Below, one piece after another: positions 4,434 to 6,305 of a stretch of 6,305 nucleotides of DNA. The notes beneath the pieces are model-generated. The model made no database searches. It was not told the origin of the DNA and worked only from the letters and a program-made list of their open reading frames with translations. The translations under genes were made by a program, and so were the position numbers. How positions within the stretch are numbered: position 1 is the first letter of the stretch; each line of letters begins with the position of its first letter. The stretch spans positions 1 to 6,305 of the forward strand of contig CAJXXJ010000237.1 of NCBI GenBank assembly GCA_913062745.1. Direction: 5' to 3'. The stretch is from an uncultured Phaeodactylibacter sp. (lineage in GTDB: Bacteria; Bacteroidota; Bacteroidia; Chitinophagales; Saprospiraceae).

Positions 4434-6239
4434 ATGGATATCAGAAATATCGCCATTATCGCGCACGTAGACCACGGTAAGACTACCCTGGTAGACAAGA
4501 TGATTTTGGCCGGCCAGCTCTTCGGCGATCACGAAACACCCGGTGAGCTGATCCTGGATAACAACGATCTGGAGCGCGAGCGGGGGATCACGATTCTGTC
4601 TAAGAACGTATCGATCACCTACAAAGGCGTTAAGATCAACATCATTGACACCCCTGGCCACAGCGACTTCGGCGGTGAGGTAGAGCGGGTGCTCAACATG
4701 GCCGACGGCGTGCTGCTGCTGGTGGATGCCTTTGAAGGCCCGATGCCACAGACGCGCTTCGTAACGCAAAAAGCCATCGAGCTGGGGCTGAAGCCCATCG
4801 TGGTGGTCAACAAGGTGGATAAGGAAAACTGTACGCCTGACGAAGCTCAGGAGGCGGTATTTGACCTGATGTTCAACCTGGAGGCAACTGAAGATCAGCT
4901 GGACTTTCCGACCATCTACGGTTCTGCCAAGTTTGGCTGGATGAGCAACGACTGGCGGGACAAAACGGACAACATCGCGCCCCTGCTTGATGCTATTCTG
5001 GAGCACATCCCGCCGCCCAAAGTGGCAGAGGGCAGCCCACAGCTGCTGGTCACTTCACTGGACTTTTCCAAATACATCGGCCGGATTGCTATTGGCCGGC
5101 TCAACCGCGGCTCCCTGAAGAGCGGGCAGCTGGTTTCGCTTTGCAAAAAAGACGGCAGCATTGAAAAGGGACGTATCAAGGACCTGTTCGTATTCGACGG
5201 TTTCAACCGGGTGGAGACGAAGGAGGTGAAAGCCGGCGAAATCTGTGGTATCTACGGCGTGGAAGGCTTCGAAATCGGCGATACCATTGCCGACTACGAA
5301 AACCCGGAGGCGCTGCCTACAATCGCGATCGACGAGCCGACGATGAGCATGGTATTTACCATCAACGATTCGCCTTTCTTTGGCCGCGAAGGCAAATTCG
5401 TGACCTCCCGTCACGTGAAGGAACGCCTGGAGAAGGAACTGGAGCGCAACCTGGCGCTGCGGGTGGAAGAAACCGGCTCAGCCGATTCTTTCCGCGTGTA
5501 CGGCCGGGGCGTACTGCACCTCGCAGTACTGGTGGAAACGATGCGCCGCGAGGGCTACGAGCTGCAGATCGGGCAGCCGCAGGTAATCACTAAAGAGATC
5601 GACGGCGTCACCCACGAGCCGGTAGAAGAGCTGACCATCGACCTTCCGGAAAATATGTCCGGCACGGCTATCGATATGGTGACGCGCCGCAAAGGCCTCA
5701 TGAGCTCTATGGAGCCGAAGGGCGACCGGGTGCAGCTGCGTTTTGAGGTACCCTCCCGGGGTATCATCGGCCTGCGTAGCCAAATGCTGACGGCAACGGC
5801 AGGCGAGGCAATCATGACGCACCGCTGCGAGGAATTCCAGCCGCACAAAGGAGAAATTCCGGGCCGTATCAATGGCTCTCTGATCTCTATGGAAACCGGC
5901 ACCGCCATCCCTTACAGTATCAACAACCTGCAGGAACGCGGTAAATTCTTTATCACAGCGGGTGATGAAATCTACGAAGGCCAGGTGGTAGGCGAAAACA
6001 GCCGCCCCGGTGACCTTGTGGTGAACCTCACCAAGACCAAGAAGCTGACCAATATGCGTTCTTCCGGCGCGGATGACAAGCTTAAGCTCGTTCCGCCGCA
6101 GGTATTTACACTGGAAGAAGCACTGGAATACATTCAGGAGGATGAATACGTGGAGGTGACACCGGAATCTATCCGGTTGCGCAAGACGCTGCTCAAAGAG
6201 CACGAACGTAAGCGCGCGAAGAACAAAGCACTGGCGTAA
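4434..6239 (+). CDS. typA: Ribosome-associated GTPase TypA/BipA
   Basis: TypA/BipA is a translational GTPase related to EF-G and LepA that binds the ribosome and is needed for growth under stress such as low temperature; it has been linked to 50S subunit assembly. The 601 residues are full length for the family. The GTPase motifs are intact: G1 AHVDHGKT (10-17), G2 RGITI with T53, G3 DTPGH (72-76), G4 NKVD (126-129) and G5 GSAK (163-166). Domain II (about 202-290), an EF-G-like domain III (about 302-385), a domain V-like segment (about 393-475, with EPVEEL and [10 protein letters not shown]), and the TypA-specific C-terminal domain ([13 protein letters not shown], 533-545) follow. It ends with a basic tail, [14 protein letters not shown]. 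The ATG at 4434 is the only sensible start since G1 follows directly. It appears monocistronic, with its own promoter-like box and terminator. Confidence 0.98.
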   Translation: MDIRNIAIIAHVDHGKTTLVDKMILAGQLFGDHETPGELILDNNDLERERGITILSKNVSITYKGVKINIIDTPGHSDFGGEVERVLNMADGVLLLVDAFEGPMPQTRFVTQKAIELGLKPIVVVNKVDKENCTPDEAQEAVFDLMFNLEATEDQLDFPTIYGSAKFGWMSNDWRDKTDNIAPLLDAILEHIPPPKVAEGSPQLLVTSLDFSKYIGRIAIGRLNRGSLKSGQLVSLCKKDGSIEKGRIKDLFVFDGFNRVETKEVKAGEICGIYGVEGFEIGDTIADYENPEALPTIAIDEPTMSMVFTINDSPFFGREGKFVTSRHVKERLEKELERNLALRVEETGSADSFRVYGRGVLHLAVLVETMRREGYELQIGQPQVITKEIDGVTHEPVEELTIDLPENMSGTAIDMVTRRKGLMSSMEPKGDRVQLRFEVPSRGIIGLRSQMLTATAGEAIMTHRCEEFQPHKGEIPGRINGSLISMETGTAIPYSINNLQERGKFFITAGDEIYEGQVVGENSRPGDLVVNLTKTKKLTNMRSSGADDKLKLVPPQVFTLEEALEYIQEDEYVEVTPESIRLRKTLLKEHERKRAKNKALA

Positions 6240-6255
6240 GCCGCCTCTTTTCTAT

Positions 6256-6296
6256 AAAAAAGCCGACGGAGCTGTACAGTTCCGCCGGCTTTTTTT
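6256..6296 (+). terminator. Strong intrinsic terminator after typA
   Basis: AAAAAAGCCG (6256-6265) pairs with CGGCTTTTTT (6286-6295), then after one mismatch CGGA pairs with TCCG, and the apex CTGTACAG can fold further. Seven T end the structure. It begins 16 bases after the typA stop. The A-run on the other side makes it able to work in both directions, so it could also end a converging gene beyond the right edge. Confidence 0.93.
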
Positions 6297-6305
6297 GTTT
6301 AAAGG

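Noticed and set aside
4299..5006. 235-residue minus-strand frame antisense to the typA 5' part
   Set aside because: Shadow of typA, which is an unmistakable full-length gene on the other strand.
5478..6203. 241-residue minus-strand frame antisense to the typA 3' part
   Set aside because: Shadow frame with no recognisable domain; typA fully explains the region.

Overview
The window looks like ordinary chromosome from a member of the Bacteroidota with moderately high GC, possibly a Saprospiria-type lineage. Three upstream regions carry the Bacteroidota -7 promoter consensus TAnnTTTG, most genes lack a clear Shine-Dalgarno sequence, and protein similarities point the same way. The phylum call is fairly safe; the class is a guess. 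I see no mobile element, CRISPR array, rRNA or tRNA.

Left half, minus strand (read right to left): hemD (2273-2965), a tandem two-domain universal stress protein (1241-2185), a 128-residue protein of unknown function (721-1107), and a two-CBS-domain protein (308-724) whose start overlaps the previous stop as ATGA. After a 253-base gap comes the first 18 codons of a second universal stress protein (1-54), which runs off the left edge and is easy to miss. A 10-bp hairpin with a T-rich tail (1166-1190) probably ends the usp transcript, so the unknown gene plus CBS gene may be a separate unit or be reached by read-through. Usp and CBS domains both commonly bind adenine nucleotides, so the run usp / unknown / CBS / usp reads as a small stress or energy-status cluster. 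That is inference from neighbourhood.

Right half, plus strand: a ZIP-family metal transporter (3079-3903) diverges from hemD across a 113-base spacer. It is followed by a 90-residue orphan protein with its own promoter-like site (4040-4312), and by typA/bipA (4434-6239), a complete ribosome-associated GTPase. typA has a promoter-like box, a hairpin in its leader and a strong intrinsic terminator (6256-6296).

No complete new system is evident. The parts most worth a second look are the unnamed 128-residue protein coupled to a CBS protein between two usp genes, the leader structures before typA and the orphan gene, and inverted repeats around the usp promoter and in the gap before the second usp.
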